DNA from: Massilia sp.
GTDB taxonomy: Bacteria > Pseudomonadota > Gammaproteobacteria > Burkholderiales > Burkholderiaceae_D
Length of the DNA stretch: 18,104 nt
Assembly (NCBI GenBank): GCA_003520365.1
Contig: DOUW01000043.1
Coordinates: forward strand, 279-18,382
Reading direction: 5' to 3'
Made by a program: the position numbers and the translations under genes. Each line of letters begins with the position of its first letter. Within the stretch, counting starts at the first letter, position 1. This document shows, in pieces, positions 1 through 7,988 of the stretch. Under the pieces are notes generated by a model that was not told the origin of the DNA, ran no database searches, and was given only the letters and a program-made list of their open reading frames with translations.

Positions 1-564
1 CGGCGGGCACCAGCCGGCGCCCATCAGCGGCACGGTCTTCAGCACCCAGTCGACCAGCGAGTCCGACGGGTTCAGCATCACGAACTTGGTCTTGTTTTCC
101 GAGCCGCCGCCTTTGGCAGCCACTTTCACGTCGACGGTGTCGCCCGGCACCAGTTCCATGTGCACGACGGCCGGGGTGTTGTCCTTGGTGTTCTTGCGCT
201 CGAAGTGCGGGTCGGCCACGATCGAGGCGCGCAGCTTGTTGTCCGGGAAGTTGTACGCGCGGCGCACGCCTTCGTTGACGGCGTCGGTGATCGAGCCGCT
301 GCCGAAGCCTTCGAAGCGCACGTTCATGCCGACTTTCAGGAACACGTTGACGATGCCGGTATCCTGGCAGATCGGACGCTTGCCTTCGGCGCACATGCGC
401 GAGTTGGTCAGGATCTGCGCGATCGCATCTTTCGCTGCCGGGCTCTGCTCGGCCTCGTAGGCGCGCGCCAGGTGCTGGATGTAGTCAGCCGGGTGGTAAT
501 AGCTGATGTACTGGAGCGCAGCGGCGACCGATTCGATCAGGTCTTCCTGTTTGATGACTGTCAT
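1..564 (-). CDS. fumA: Class I fumarate hydratase, N-terminal part (truncated by window edge)
   Basis: The 188 visible codons match the start of the iron-sulfur (class I) fumarases, which interconvert fumarate and malate in the TCA cycle using a [4Fe-4S] cluster. The N-terminal helical region is followed by RPICQDTG at about residues 63-70. Cys66 in this motif is the family's first cluster-ligating cysteine. An AKGGGSENK-type segment and a GAGWCPP stretch follow just before the edge. The start is ATG at 564-562, with only a weak purine-rich stretch upstream. The UPF0114 gene lies 34 bases upstream on the same strand, so the two may be co-transcribed. The C-terminal half, with the remaining cluster cysteines, is outside the window. 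The gene symbol is by family and the exact paralogue is not certain. Confidence 0.93.
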   Translation of the reverse strand, partial: MTVIKQEDLIESVAAALQYISYYHPADYIQHLARAYEAEQSPAAKDAIAQILTNSRMCAEGKRPICQDTGIVNVFLKVGMNVRFEGFGSGSITDAVNEGVRRAYNFPDNKLRASIVADPHFERKNTKDNTPAVVHMELVPGDTVDVKVAAKGGGSENKTKFVMLNPSDSLVDWVLKTVPLMGAGWCPP

Positions 565-598
565 GACTATTCTCGTGTGATGTTAGTGACTGGTGACG

Positions 599-1204
599 TT
601 AGTGCTGTTTGGGCTGGTGATGCGTTGCGGTGGTGATGCGGTCGGTCCAGGAAATGGCAAGGGCCGAGAGCAGGAAAGCAATGTGGATGACCGTCTGGGC
701 AATCAGGACTTTTTCGCTGTAGCTGCCCGCGTTGATGAAGGTTTTCAGCAGGTGGATCGACGAAATGCCGATGATGGCCATCGCCAGCTTGGTCTTCAGT
801 ACCGAGGCGTTCACGTGCGACAGCCATTCCGGTTGGTCCGGATGGCCTTCCAGGTGCATGCGCGAGACGAAGGTCTCGTAGCCGCCGACGATCACCATGA
901 TCAGCAGGTTCGAGATCATGACCACGTCGATCAGGCCGAGCACGACCAGCATGATGGTGGTTTCCGTCAGCTTCTTCGGACCGTTGGTCATGCCGACGGC
1001 CTCGAGGATGTGCTGCAGCGAATCGGCATTGCCGAAGGCGGCGCCGATCAGGTCTTTCAGTTCGACCCAGAAGTGGAACACATAGACGCACTGCGCCAGG
1101 ATCAGGCCCAGGTACAGCGGCAGCTGCAGCCAGCGGCTGGCAAAGATCAGGCTGTTGAGAGGGGTTAGCTTGCGGTGTTCGAGTGTGGGCGGGTTTTGCG
1201 ACAT
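599..1204 (-). CDS. UPF0114 / YqhA-like integral membrane protein
   Basis: This 201-residue protein fits the uncharacterised UPF0114 (YqhA, TIGR00645) family in length and in its four membrane segments, at about residues 25-50, 83-113, 137-158 and 167-187. Recognisable pieces are the VVLGLIDVVMISNLLIMV segment followed by GGYETFVSR, and LKTKLAMAIIGISSIHLLK. The ATG at 1204 has a GGAG about ten bases upstream. It ends 34 bases before the fumarase start on the same strand and is divergent from acs, with about 200 bases between them. The molecular function is unknown. A passive membrane or ion-related role is sometimes guessed, but nothing here shows it. Confidence 0.9.
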   Translation of the reverse strand: MSQNPPTLEHRKLTPLNSLIFASRWLQLPLYLGLILAQCVYVFHFWVELKDLIGAAFGNADSLQHILEAVGMTNGPKKLTETTIMLVVLGLIDVVMISNLLIMVIVGGYETFVSRMHLEGHPDQPEWLSHVNASVLKTKLAMAIIGISSIHLLKTFINAGSYSEKVLIAQTVIHIAFLLSALAISWTDRITTATHHQPKQH

Positions 1205-1321
1205 CGGGTGCGGCTCCAGGGTTCCGGCAAAATACAGCCCATCATTTTACACCTCTCCCGCCGCGTTGCAGCATGCCGCCTCGCTTTGCGCCAGGGTTGG
1301 TAAAATCGCACTCGTATACGG

Positions 1322-1369
1322 AGGCGCGCACACTGAGCACATGTAAGGGCCGGGTAAGGCTGCGCGCCT
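1322..1369. repeat. 9-bp inverted repeat in the acs leader
   Basis: AGGCGCGCA at 1322-1330 is mirrored exactly by TGCGCGCCT at 1361-1369, with a 30-base spacer. It ends 37 bases before the chosen acs start. It could be a leader hairpin or an operator in the acs/UPF0114 divergent region. I saw no convincing sigma-70 hexamer pair next to it. The rest of 1205-1406 shows nothing else I can name. Confidence 0.4.
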
Positions 1370-1406
1370 AAGGTATCCGGCAAAACTACTACGAATGGAG
1401 ACTAGC

Positions 1407-3404
<1,998 letters not shown>

Positions 3405-3406
3405 TG

Positions 3407-3436
3407 GCCGGGCGCCCGGCTGGTTCGGCGGGCGCC
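3407..3436. repeat. GC-rich palindrome just after acs
   Basis: GCCGGGC/GCCCGGC is a perfect 14-base palindrome at 3407-3420, two bases after the acs stop. GGCGCCC at 3411-3417 can instead pair with GGGCGCC at 3430-3436. No T-run follows, so this looks like an mRNA 3'-end stabiliser or part of a termination region rather than a standard terminator. Confidence 0.4.
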
Positions 3437-3458
3437 TGAATGGATAATGTGTCGGCGC

Positions 3459-3490
3459 CGCCCCGTTTCGATGGGGCGACGTTGTTTTGT
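3459..3490 (+). terminator. Probable intrinsic terminator downstream of acs
   Basis: CGCCCC at 3459-3464 pairs with GGGGCG at 3473-3478 around an 8-base loop. It is followed by an interrupted T-rich stretch (TTGTTTTGT). The T-tract is imperfect and begins a few bases late, so termination may be weak. Confidence 0.45.
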
Positions 3491-3531
3491 GTGCGGCTTG
3501 TTCGTTGCTTGTTTGCCGCCTGTTTGTTGCG

Positions 3532-3822
3532 CTACGCGCCGTCCGGCTCGCCGCTGAAGGCTTTCATCAGGGCTTCACGGTCGATGGTCTTCTTTCCTGC
3601 ATCGACGCCGGCGCGGCCGCGGCGGCCGGCAAACTCATCTTCGATGTTGTCGCGGTAATAGCTCCACGGCGAACCTGAAGTCGACAGCTTGCGCCAGACT
3701 TCGGCGCCCACGTTGCTGTAGTCGATCGCCGTGCCGTCGTCGAACTCGACGCGCAGCATGCGCTCGGGCGCGTCGTAGCCGATGGCGCGCAGCTTGCCGG
3801 CGTTGATTCTCTTCATGTCCAT
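3532..3822 (-). CDS. KTSC-domain protein
   Basis: This small 96-residue protein has a KTSC-like domain in its first two thirds: IGYD near residue 13, LRVEFDDGTAIDYSNV, then VWRKL and a WSYYRDNI segment. The signature letters of the KTSC motif itself are degenerate here. The domain occurs alone or fused to nucleic-acid-associated proteins, and its biochemical role is not established. ATG 3822 is preferred because an AGGAG lies seven bases upstream. An in-frame ATG 24 codons further out lacks a ribosome-binding site and would add a non-homologous leader. It is convergent with acs. Confidence 0.75.
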   Translation of the reverse strand: MDMKRINAGKLRAIGYDAPERMLRVEFDDGTAIDYSNVGAEVWRKLSTSGSPWSYYRDNIEDEFAGRRGRAGVDAGKKTIDREALMKAFSGEPDGA

Positions 3823-3911
3823 CGTGGGCTCCTGTGGGTGGTCCGTGTCGCCACAGATGATCGCATGATATGGAAAACGAGGGTCGTGGGGCACTGATTG
3901 TCAGGATGCTC

Positions 3912-3939
3912 TTGTACAGCCGAGAAACCTTGTTATAAT
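3912..3939 (+). promoter_or_regulatory. Sigma-70 promoter of tRNA-Ser
   Basis: A perfect -10 TATAAT at 3934-3939 is preceded after 16 bases by TTGTAC (3912-3917) as the -35. It lies 36 bases before the mature tRNA 5' end and points towards it. Confidence 0.75.
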
Positions 3940-3975
3940 GGGCGGCTTCGCGACATAGCGCGCGGAAACCCATCA

Positions 3976-4066
3976 GGAGAGATGGATGAGTGGTTTAAGT
4001 CGCACGCCTGGAAAGCGTGTATAGGTTCATAGCCTATCGGGGGTTCGAATCCCCCTCTCTCCGCCA
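3976..4066 (+). tRNA. tRNA-Ser (anticodon GGA)
   Basis: A full class II tRNA cloverleaf is visible. The acceptor GGAGAGA (3976-3982) pairs with TCTCTCC (4056-4062), followed by discriminator G and an encoded CCA (4064-4066). The anticodon stem is CACGC/GCGTG (4003-4007 and 4015-4019), and its loop carries GGA at 4010-4012, reading UCC/UCU. The long variable arm, with ATAGG pairing to CCTAT, is typical of tRNA-Ser. The T arm is GGGGG-TTCGAAT-CCCCC. Its own promoter lies upstream. A T6SS module and AT-rich DNA follow, so the 3' end is a candidate integration target. Confidence 0.96.
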
Positions 4067-4106
4067 GGAATTCCTGAATTGGCCTTGTTCAGTTTCGGTT
4101 AAAGAG

Positions 4107-4146
4107 AAAGAGCTGCTTCACATTGGTGAAGCAGCTCTTTTCTTTT
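4107..4146. terminator. Strong, probably bidirectional intrinsic terminator between tRNA-Ser and tae4
   Basis: A perfect 15-bp stem (4107-4121 with 4126-4140) has a 4-base ATTG loop. On the plus strand it runs into TTTTCTTTT, ending the tRNA-Ser transcript. On the minus strand the 3' side reads TTTCTCTTT, and the tae4 stop is 21 bases before the T/A-rich flank, so it can also end the hcp-tai-tae transcript. Confidence 0.9.
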
Positions 4147-4167
4147 GCGGCCTGGCCAGCAAGCTCG

Positions 4168-4638
4168 CTACCTCAACGGCCAGAACCATATTTCCGCCGC
4201 ACTGAAGTAACAGCTACGCGCACACTGGTAAAACCCTCCGGCAGCTGGCCAGAGCAGGTCGATATGTCCACCGCCTCCCAGTTCGGCGCCATGGATCCGG
4301 AAAAACGAAACCACCCCGCTCCGAGGGCCGATGTTTGCCTGCGCACTGCGCGCATCCATGAATACTTCAGGGTTGCCCCAGATCCGTTTCAGGATGCCCG
4401 ATAGTCGGGCTTGGCCCGGCTCGATCCGTTTACCCTTCAGTGTTCCGTCATTCGCCACCATGCGAGCGCCTGGTAGCGTCACGCCGGCGCCCAGGAGGGC
4501 CATGCTCATGCGAATCGCGCAGGTATCGAGGAAAGCCGGGTTGTCGGCCAGGTCCGTCCAGCCGATCAGCGGGTACAGCTCCTCGCGCTTTCCGACCTTC
4601 GGATAGTGCTGGTGAACCACCTGAAACGATGGCTTCAT
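4168..4638 (-). CDS. tae4: T6SS peptidoglycan amidase effector, Tae4 family
   Basis: The 156-residue protein matches the Tae4 family. These NlpC/P60-like endopeptidases are delivered by type VI secretion and cut the D-Glu/mDAP bond in the periplasm of target cells. The catalytic cysteine region DTCAIRMS is at residues 38-45 (Cys40), and the histidine region GGGGHIDL ends near residue 128 (His125). The C-terminal CARSCYF...WFWPL tail is also typical. There is no signal peptide, as expected for Hcp-carried cargo. I chose ATG 4638, which forms an ATGA overlap with the stop of the immunity gene, instead of an ATG nine codons upstream. The effector is last in an hcp-immunity-effector order. The third catalytic residue (Asp in characterised Tae4) is not obvious by eye. 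Confidence 0.88.
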   Translation of the reverse strand: MKPSFQVVHQHYPKVGKREELYPLIGWTDLADNPAFLDTCAIRMSMALLGAGVTLPGARMVANDGTLKGKRIEPGQARLSGILKRIWGNPEVFMDARSAQANIGPRSGVVSFFRIHGAELGGGGHIDLLWPAAGGFYQCARSCYFSAAEIWFWPLR

Positions 4639-5006
4639 GGTTTGGCTTTGGTGACTGGCGGGCAAGGGTAGGCGCGGCCGAGCAGGGTCAGGAGGAGCGC
4701 CGAGGCATTCTTCTTCCGTTCGGCTGCCGGGAGTTTGGCTATCTGGCCGGCCAGCTCATAGGCCAAGTCGGGCGTTTTGAGCTGGTTCACATCGCACCAG
4801 ATGCGCCCCTCCGCCGTGTCCCTGCCGCCGTCGAGATAGCTGTATGCTTTCTCTCGCTGCAAGTATTCGTAGTTATCCGTCGGTACGGGCTTGCTTAGCA
4901 TCTGAACGAAGCCATCACCAGTAAGCGTGGGGGCTGATGGGGCAGCCTCGGCAAGAGTCAGCGCCGCCAGCCCGAGAGGCAAGCCCAGTAGGTTTCGCGC
5001 GCGCAT
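4635..5006 (-). CDS. T6SS immunity protein, Rap1a/Tai family
   Basis: The 123-residue protein has a Sec signal peptide (hydrophobic residues 5-19, likely cleaved after AEA at about 21), so it acts in the periplasm. The mature part fits the Rap1a/Tai fold: GDGFVQML near residue 30, REKAYSYLDGGRD at 51-63, IWC with Cys71, and YPCP with Cys115. The two cysteines are a likely disulfide. Its role is to bind and neutralise the adjacent Tae4 amidase, protecting kin cells. The start codon overlaps the hcp stop (TAATG) and the stop overlaps the effector start (ATGA), so translation of all three is coupled. Assignment as the Tae4-cognate Tai rests on position and family resemblance. Confidence 0.82.
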   Translation of the reverse strand: MRARNLLGLPLGLAALTLAEAAPSAPTLTGDGFVQMLSKPVPTDNYEYLQREKAYSYLDGGRDTAEGRIWCDVNQLKTPDLAYELAGQIAKLPAAERKKNASALLLTLLGRAYPCPPVTKAKP

Positions 5007-5497
5007 TACGCCACCCTGTTAGTCGACAAGTCCCATCCCCCTGCCGTATTGCCGGCAGTACCGCCACTCACTCTTTGCCGGGTATAACGCCACTTCACCT
5101 TGGAAAACTTGAGCGAAACCGCCTCGCTCATCGTGCTCCCCGGTGTGACGGAGGGCGCGATGTAGCTGATCAGGACGTTCTCGAGCTCGATTTCGTAATA
5201 CTTGACCCGGGCACCATCGCCGTCCGCCCGCATGAACTCGAACTTCGCTTTCGGAATCGTCTTGCCCATTGCGCAGTGTTGCGACAGGATGGGCGAGGCC
5301 AGGTCGGCCAGCTTGTGAAAGCTGATGTCTGACAATTCGACGCGTTCGGCGGTGTGTCCGCCGGCGGTCGATGCAGTGGCCGACTTCGGTTGGCGTAGAT
5401 TCCAGTCGACTGACAGGCATTCGATCCAATCCTTGTGGGTGTCGTCGGCCGATTCGCCCTTGATTCCGTCTATTTGCAGGTACACGTCGATTGCCAT
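5006..5497 (-). CDS. hcp: Hcp-family type VI secretion tube protein
   Basis: The 163-residue protein begins MAIDVYLQIDGIKGES and continues with ECLSVDWNL, FHKLADLASPILSQHCAMGK and YEIELENVLISYIAPS, all typical of Hcp1-family proteins. Hcp hexamers form the inner tube of the T6SS and carry small effectors in their lumen. No other T6SS structural gene is visible, so this is an auxiliary copy serving the neighbouring effector. The start is at 5497 with GGAGG four bases upstream. That site lies in the arm of an inverted repeat, and a sigma-54-like promoter sits about 50 bases upstream. The stop TAA shares its last A with the ATG of the immunity gene. Confidence 0.92.
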   Translation of the reverse strand: MAIDVYLQIDGIKGESADDTHKDWIECLSVDWNLRQPKSATASTAGGHTAERVELSDISFHKLADLASPILSQHCAMGKTIPKAKFEFMRADGDGARVKYYEIELENVLISYIAPSVTPGSTMSEAVSLKFSKVKWRYTRQRVSGGTAGNTAGGWDLSTNRVA

Positions 5498-5523
5498 ATT
5501 GCCTCCGTATGTGACGAGGCAAT
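5498..5523 (-). promoter_or_regulatory. Inverted repeat masking the hcp ribosome-binding site
   Basis: In the hcp mRNA, ATTGCCTC (5523-5516) can pair perfectly with GAGGCAAT (5505-5498) across a 10-base loop. The second arm contains most of the GGAGG ribosome-binding site and ends directly before the hcp ATG. The heptamer TTGCCTC also occurs, in plus-strand orientation, at 5571-5577, upstream of the sigma-54-like element. Confidence 0.6.
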
Positions 5524-5542
5524 TGTGCAGCTGTCACCTTAA

Positions 5543-5558
5543 GGCAACTTGTTGGCCA
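5543..5558 (-). promoter_or_regulatory. Sigma-54-like (-24/-12) promoter of the hcp module
   Basis: Read on the minus strand, TGGC-N8-TTGC-type spacing is not used: the element is TGGC, seven bases, then TTGC, which places GG (5557-5556) and GC (5545-5544) the required 10 bases apart. It departs from consensus at the bases after TGGC and at the final base. Transcription would start near 5532, about 35 bases before hcp. Sigma-54 control of hcp genes is known in several T6SS. Confidence 0.5.
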
Positions 5559-5730
5559 TCAAGGGATTGTTTGCCTCTATCAGGCCGACCCGAAAGTCTT
5601 GCTCGAAGGACGCAAAGCTTTGTTTTGAAATGGGTCTCTCGGTCAAGGAAGGGCGTGTAGCTTCGCGGGCGCCGCACGCAAAGTAAAACGTGAGTGTGGC
5701 GTGATGCTGTGTGCAGTCATGCGGTCGGCT

Positions 5731-5946
5731 CGAGGCTTACGGAGTAATGTGGCGCGCATCCATTTGTTCCGTTAAGGTGGGAGCATGCAGGAACAATTAT
5801 GCTTGGTCCGTAAGCCGCGGCCATTGGCAGTTTGCACAAACGCTGAATGAGGAGCCGTGCCTGAGGGAGGGCGACTGCCGTCTGGTGATGTAACGTCAAG
5901 GATACCCACTTTGTAGCTAAAAATAGCCACCGTAGGACGGTTTTTT
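5731..5946 (+). ncRNA. Candidate structured RNA or DNA hairpin in the gap upstream of hcp
   Basis: No credible gene lies in 5498-6146. GGCTTACGGA (5734-5743) is mirrored exactly at 5807-5816. Inside it, GCAT (5756-5759) pairs with ATGC (5799-5802) and TTGTTCC (5764-5770) with GGAACAA (5790-5796), giving one long bulged hairpin. Further on, GGCAGT (5826-5831) and ACTGCC (5874-5879) form another stem. The stretch ends in a small intrinsic terminator. No RNA family is recognised and no clear promoter is seen. A relic of a mobile element is an alternative. Confidence 0.35.
5929..5946 (+). terminator. Small intrinsic terminator
   Basis: ACCGT (5929-5933) and ACGGT (5937-5941) form a 5-bp stem with a 3-base loop, followed directly by an unbroken T-run to 5946. 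No plus-strand gene lies just upstream, which supports a non-coding transcript in 5731-5946. Confidence 0.5.
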
Positions 5947-6030
5947 CGTTGCAGCTAGTTGGAGATCCATAAAAGCATTGAAATTTCACCGTCTGAAAAT
6001 CACGAGTTGACATTAAGTTACTTGAATTCT

Positions 6031-6060
6031 TGAGTGCGTGAGGGGACTCGAACCAACGAC
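6031..6060 (-). other. tRNA 3'-half-like scrap (possible integration scar)
   Basis: On the minus strand this contains GGTTCGAGTCCCC, the usual T-loop plus 3' T-stem, followed by a 7-base acceptor-like CACGCAC. Only part of the T stem can pair, the 5' half of a tRNA is absent and CCA is replaced by CAA. It is not a functional tRNA. It may be a remnant carried by an integrated element. Confidence 0.3.
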
Positions 6061-6084
6061 AATAAAAGTCATAATTCAAAATCC

Positions 6085-6113
6085 TTGATCAGTGGCAGCA
6101 GTTTGTGTAATCT
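6085..6113 (+). promoter_or_regulatory. Possible promoter of the AT-rich orphan gene
   Basis: TTGATC (6085-6090) is followed after exactly 17 bases by TAATCT (6108-6113), which keeps the most conserved T, A and final T of the -10 element. The start codon at 6147 is 33 bases downstream. The match is partial. Confidence 0.35.
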
Positions 6114-6146
6114 ATTCCCATGCCTCTCTCCTGAAAGTATCGATTA

Positions 6147-6983
6147 ATGAGTGCCGAGTATGCGCAAGCCAACGAAAAATTACTTTCAAGTTTCTATGCA
6201 ATTGTTCAGGCAAGCATTCCGGATTTCAAAGATGTTGCGGAGTGGAAGACATTTTCGCATGCTCTGACCTTTAAGCTTTATAGACATTTATTCACTATCA
6301 GTGAATTATGTGTTCCAACCATAGACAGAATTACCGGTAATCCATATGTCGATGTGGCTTCGATAAAGGTAATTGAGCGTTCTGCATTTGAGAATTATTT
6401 GGTCTTCTGGCATATTTACGGATCGGGGCGCGAGGAGCTATCTAAACTGCGTTTTAATGTCTGGAAGTATTGCGGCCTGCATGCGAGGCAAAAACTAAAG
6501 CCAGAGACATCGGATTACGATGCGCAACTGGAAGCAGAGCGCAGTCAGATGGCTCTTCTTTGGGGTCTTATTGAAGCCTCTCCCGAGTACAGTAATGCGT
6601 ACACGAAAGGTCAATGGTTGAGATTGAGGGATGGTGAGTGGTTAGCCGTAAACAAGATGGATGGGCTTGCAAAAAATGCTGAAATTTATTTTTATTATGA
6701 GAAGATGTATAAGCACACTTCCGGATATGGACATACCGGATACATCAGTGCAATGCAAGTGGGGCAAGCCAGTATAGAAATTCAGATTCGGTTAGCTGCA
6801 ATTAGTTTAGGTACTACTTCGGTGATCATCGCGCACTTTTTGTCATTGCTTTGTGATCTTTCTCCTGCCGCACTTGCGTTTGTAAAATCAGATCCAGACG
6901 TAGAGCGCCTGTTGAGCTTCTGGCATATTAAAGAAAAGGATTGGCGAGAGGCGACTGTTGGTAATGGTTGGCCAGAGGAATAG
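6147..6983 (+). CDS. Hypothetical protein, AT-rich, possibly DUF5677-like
   Basis: This 278-residue, probably cytoplasmic protein is not confidently recognised. Features are a helical N-terminus, a VIERSAFENYLVFWHIYG stretch around residue 76-93, and an aromatic YFYYEKMYKHTSGYGHTGY segment near 180-200. A hydrophobic LAAISLGTTSVIIAHFLSLL segment follows. An ExxxxY...H arrangement of this type recalls DUF5677 proteins, a weak analogy made from memory. Its base composition is far more AT-rich than the flanking genes and its codon use differs, indicating recent acquisition. The ATG at 6147 has only GAAAG about ten bases upstream. It stands alone, with a possible promoter at 6085-6113. Confidence 0.75.
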   Translation: MSAEYAQANEKLLSSFYAIVQASIPDFKDVAEWKTFSHALTFKLYRHLFTISELCVPTIDRITGNPYVDVASIKVIERSAFENYLVFWHIYGSGREELSKLRFNVWKYCGLHARQKLKPETSDYDAQLEAERSQMALLWGLIEASPEYSNAYTKGQWLRLRDGEWLAVNKMDGLAKNAEIYFYYEKMYKHTSGYGHTGYISAMQVGQASIEIQIRLAAISLGTTSVIIAHFLSLLCDLSPAALAFVKSDPDVERLLSFWHIKEKDWREATVGNGWPEE

Positions 6984-7164
6984 ATAAGTTGTTCTATAAG
7001 TAGCTGTTTGCTTGAAAGTTAATAATTCGCTTGAGTAATTAAGCAGCTGATTGATATAGGGCCGGTTGCAACATGTGAGCGCTTAAATTTTAAATCAGCT
7101 GAGCTTCACGAGGAGAGTTAGTGGCCTAGCGGGCGAATTTCCTTTTCTTATATGAGAATACAAA

Positions 7165-7199
7165 AAATAGGCTCTCTCCCCGGGAGCTATTTCTTGTTT
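7165..7199 (+). terminator. Possible terminator downstream of the AT-rich orphan gene
   Basis: AAATAG (7165-7170) plus CTC, after a bulged G, pairs with GAG and CTATTT ending at 7192. TTCTTGTTT follows. It lies about 180 bases after the orphan gene stop and is only moderately convincing. The rest of 6984-7338 is AT-rich and shows no gene. Confidence 0.35.
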
Positions 7200-7213
7200 C
7201 ATGGTGAAGAGAA

Positions 7214-7235
7214 GCAGAGCCCCTGCTGGCTCTGC
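7214..7235 (-). terminator. Hairpin, likely terminator for the 7339-7920 gene
   Basis: GCAGAGCC (7214-7221) and GGCTCTGC (7228-7235) form a perfect 8-bp stem with a 6-base loop. On the minus strand it is followed by TTCTCTTC, a broken T-rich tail. It is about 100 bases past the stop of the minus-strand gene. Confidence 0.45.
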
Positions 7236-7338
7236 ATGGTCGTCAAGGCAGCACGTCCGAAATCTTGCTTGTAGTGGAGCAATGGCCACCTGCGGAAAGT
7301 GGGCAGTTCTTCTATCAGCGCAGGAATCGCGACAAGGG

Positions 7339-7920
7339 TTACTTTGACAGCTTCTCACCCGGCCGCGCCTCTCCAGCCGACGCTTCCGCCACCTTGGCCG
7401 CACTCGCCGCCGCACTAAAATCCAGGAACGCCCGTGCGCGCTCATCCTGCTGTGCAACCCGTTCGATACGCGCCAACACCTGGGGCAGCCACTTGGGCCG
7501 GTGCTCTTCGCGCATCCCACTCAGATCGTTCGCGGCAAAATGATGCTTTTCGAGAAGCTTGCCGTTGTTACGCCATTTGTCCGCCACGCGGAAAATCGCT
7601 TCGTCGGGTTTGCCGGGGCAGGACTTGCGGTTGATGAGGAAGGCCTGGCCTGCGGTCTTATTGGGCTCGGGCGGGTTTATATGTTCGAATTCGCCGAGCT
7701 GGGTGGTCTCCGGCCAATCGCGCACGAAGGGCACCATGACGCCGGTGAACTTGCATTTGCTGTCGTCGCGCCACCATTCCCTGTGCATGCTGACTATAGT
7801 GACTGAATCGCGATTGTTGAGATCCGCCTGGATATAGTCCGTATCCGCATACAGCGTAATGTCGGATGCGGCTATGCCGACCAGGAACAAACCGTTCAGG
7901 AGGGTGAGGGGATCAAACAT
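7339..7920 (-). CDS. Hypothetical protein with N-terminal hydrophobic segment
   Basis: I do not recognise this 193-residue protein. A hydrophobic stretch at about residues 5-19 (LTLLNGLFLVGIAAS) could be a signal peptide or anchor. It is followed by ITLYADTDYIQADL and a short EWWRDDSKCKF region. The middle has two cysteines (CKF and SCPGKPD) that could pair if exported. The tail is rich in Ala, Glu and Lys. The ATG at 7920 lacks a strong ribosome-binding site. It lies between an AT-rich orphan and the metal-uptake genes, with GC below that of the core genes. A T6SS-related or envelope role is possible but nothing shows it. Confidence 0.6.
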   Translation of the reverse strand: MFDPLTLLNGLFLVGIAASDITLYADTDYIQADLNNRDSVTIVSMHREWWRDDSKCKFTGVMVPFVRDWPETTQLGEFEHINPPEPNKTAGQAFLINRKSCPGKPDEAIFRVADKWRNNGKLLEKHHFAANDLSGMREEHRPKWLPQVLARIERVAQQDERARAFLDFSAAASAAKVAEASAGEARPGEKLSK

Positions 7921-7955
7921 GTTTCGTGAGTATCAGCGAGAAGTAAGTGAAAAGC

Positions 7956-7988
7956 GGAATACCGACAGACATCGCACTGCGGTATTCC
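7956..7988 (-). terminator. Inverted repeat, probable terminator of the PepSY/TonB-receptor transcript
   Basis: GGAATACCG (7956-7964) is mirrored exactly by CGGTATTCC (7980-7988) with a 15-base loop. On the minus strand the stem runs straight into GCTTTT. It is 79 bases past the PepSY stop and 36 bases before the start of the next minus-strand gene, so an operator role for that gene is the alternative. Confidence 0.5.

Noticed and set aside
5731..5819. Integron attC-like recombination site
   Set aside because: The long bulged hairpin recalls attC, but the outer ends lack the required RYYYAAC/GTTRRRY boxes and there is no integrase or cassette array.
5717..6079. 120-codon minus-strand frame in the gap upstream of hcp
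   Set aside because: No family resemblance or ribosome-binding site, and it runs through the terminator and the tRNA-like scrap. The region fits non-coding structure better.
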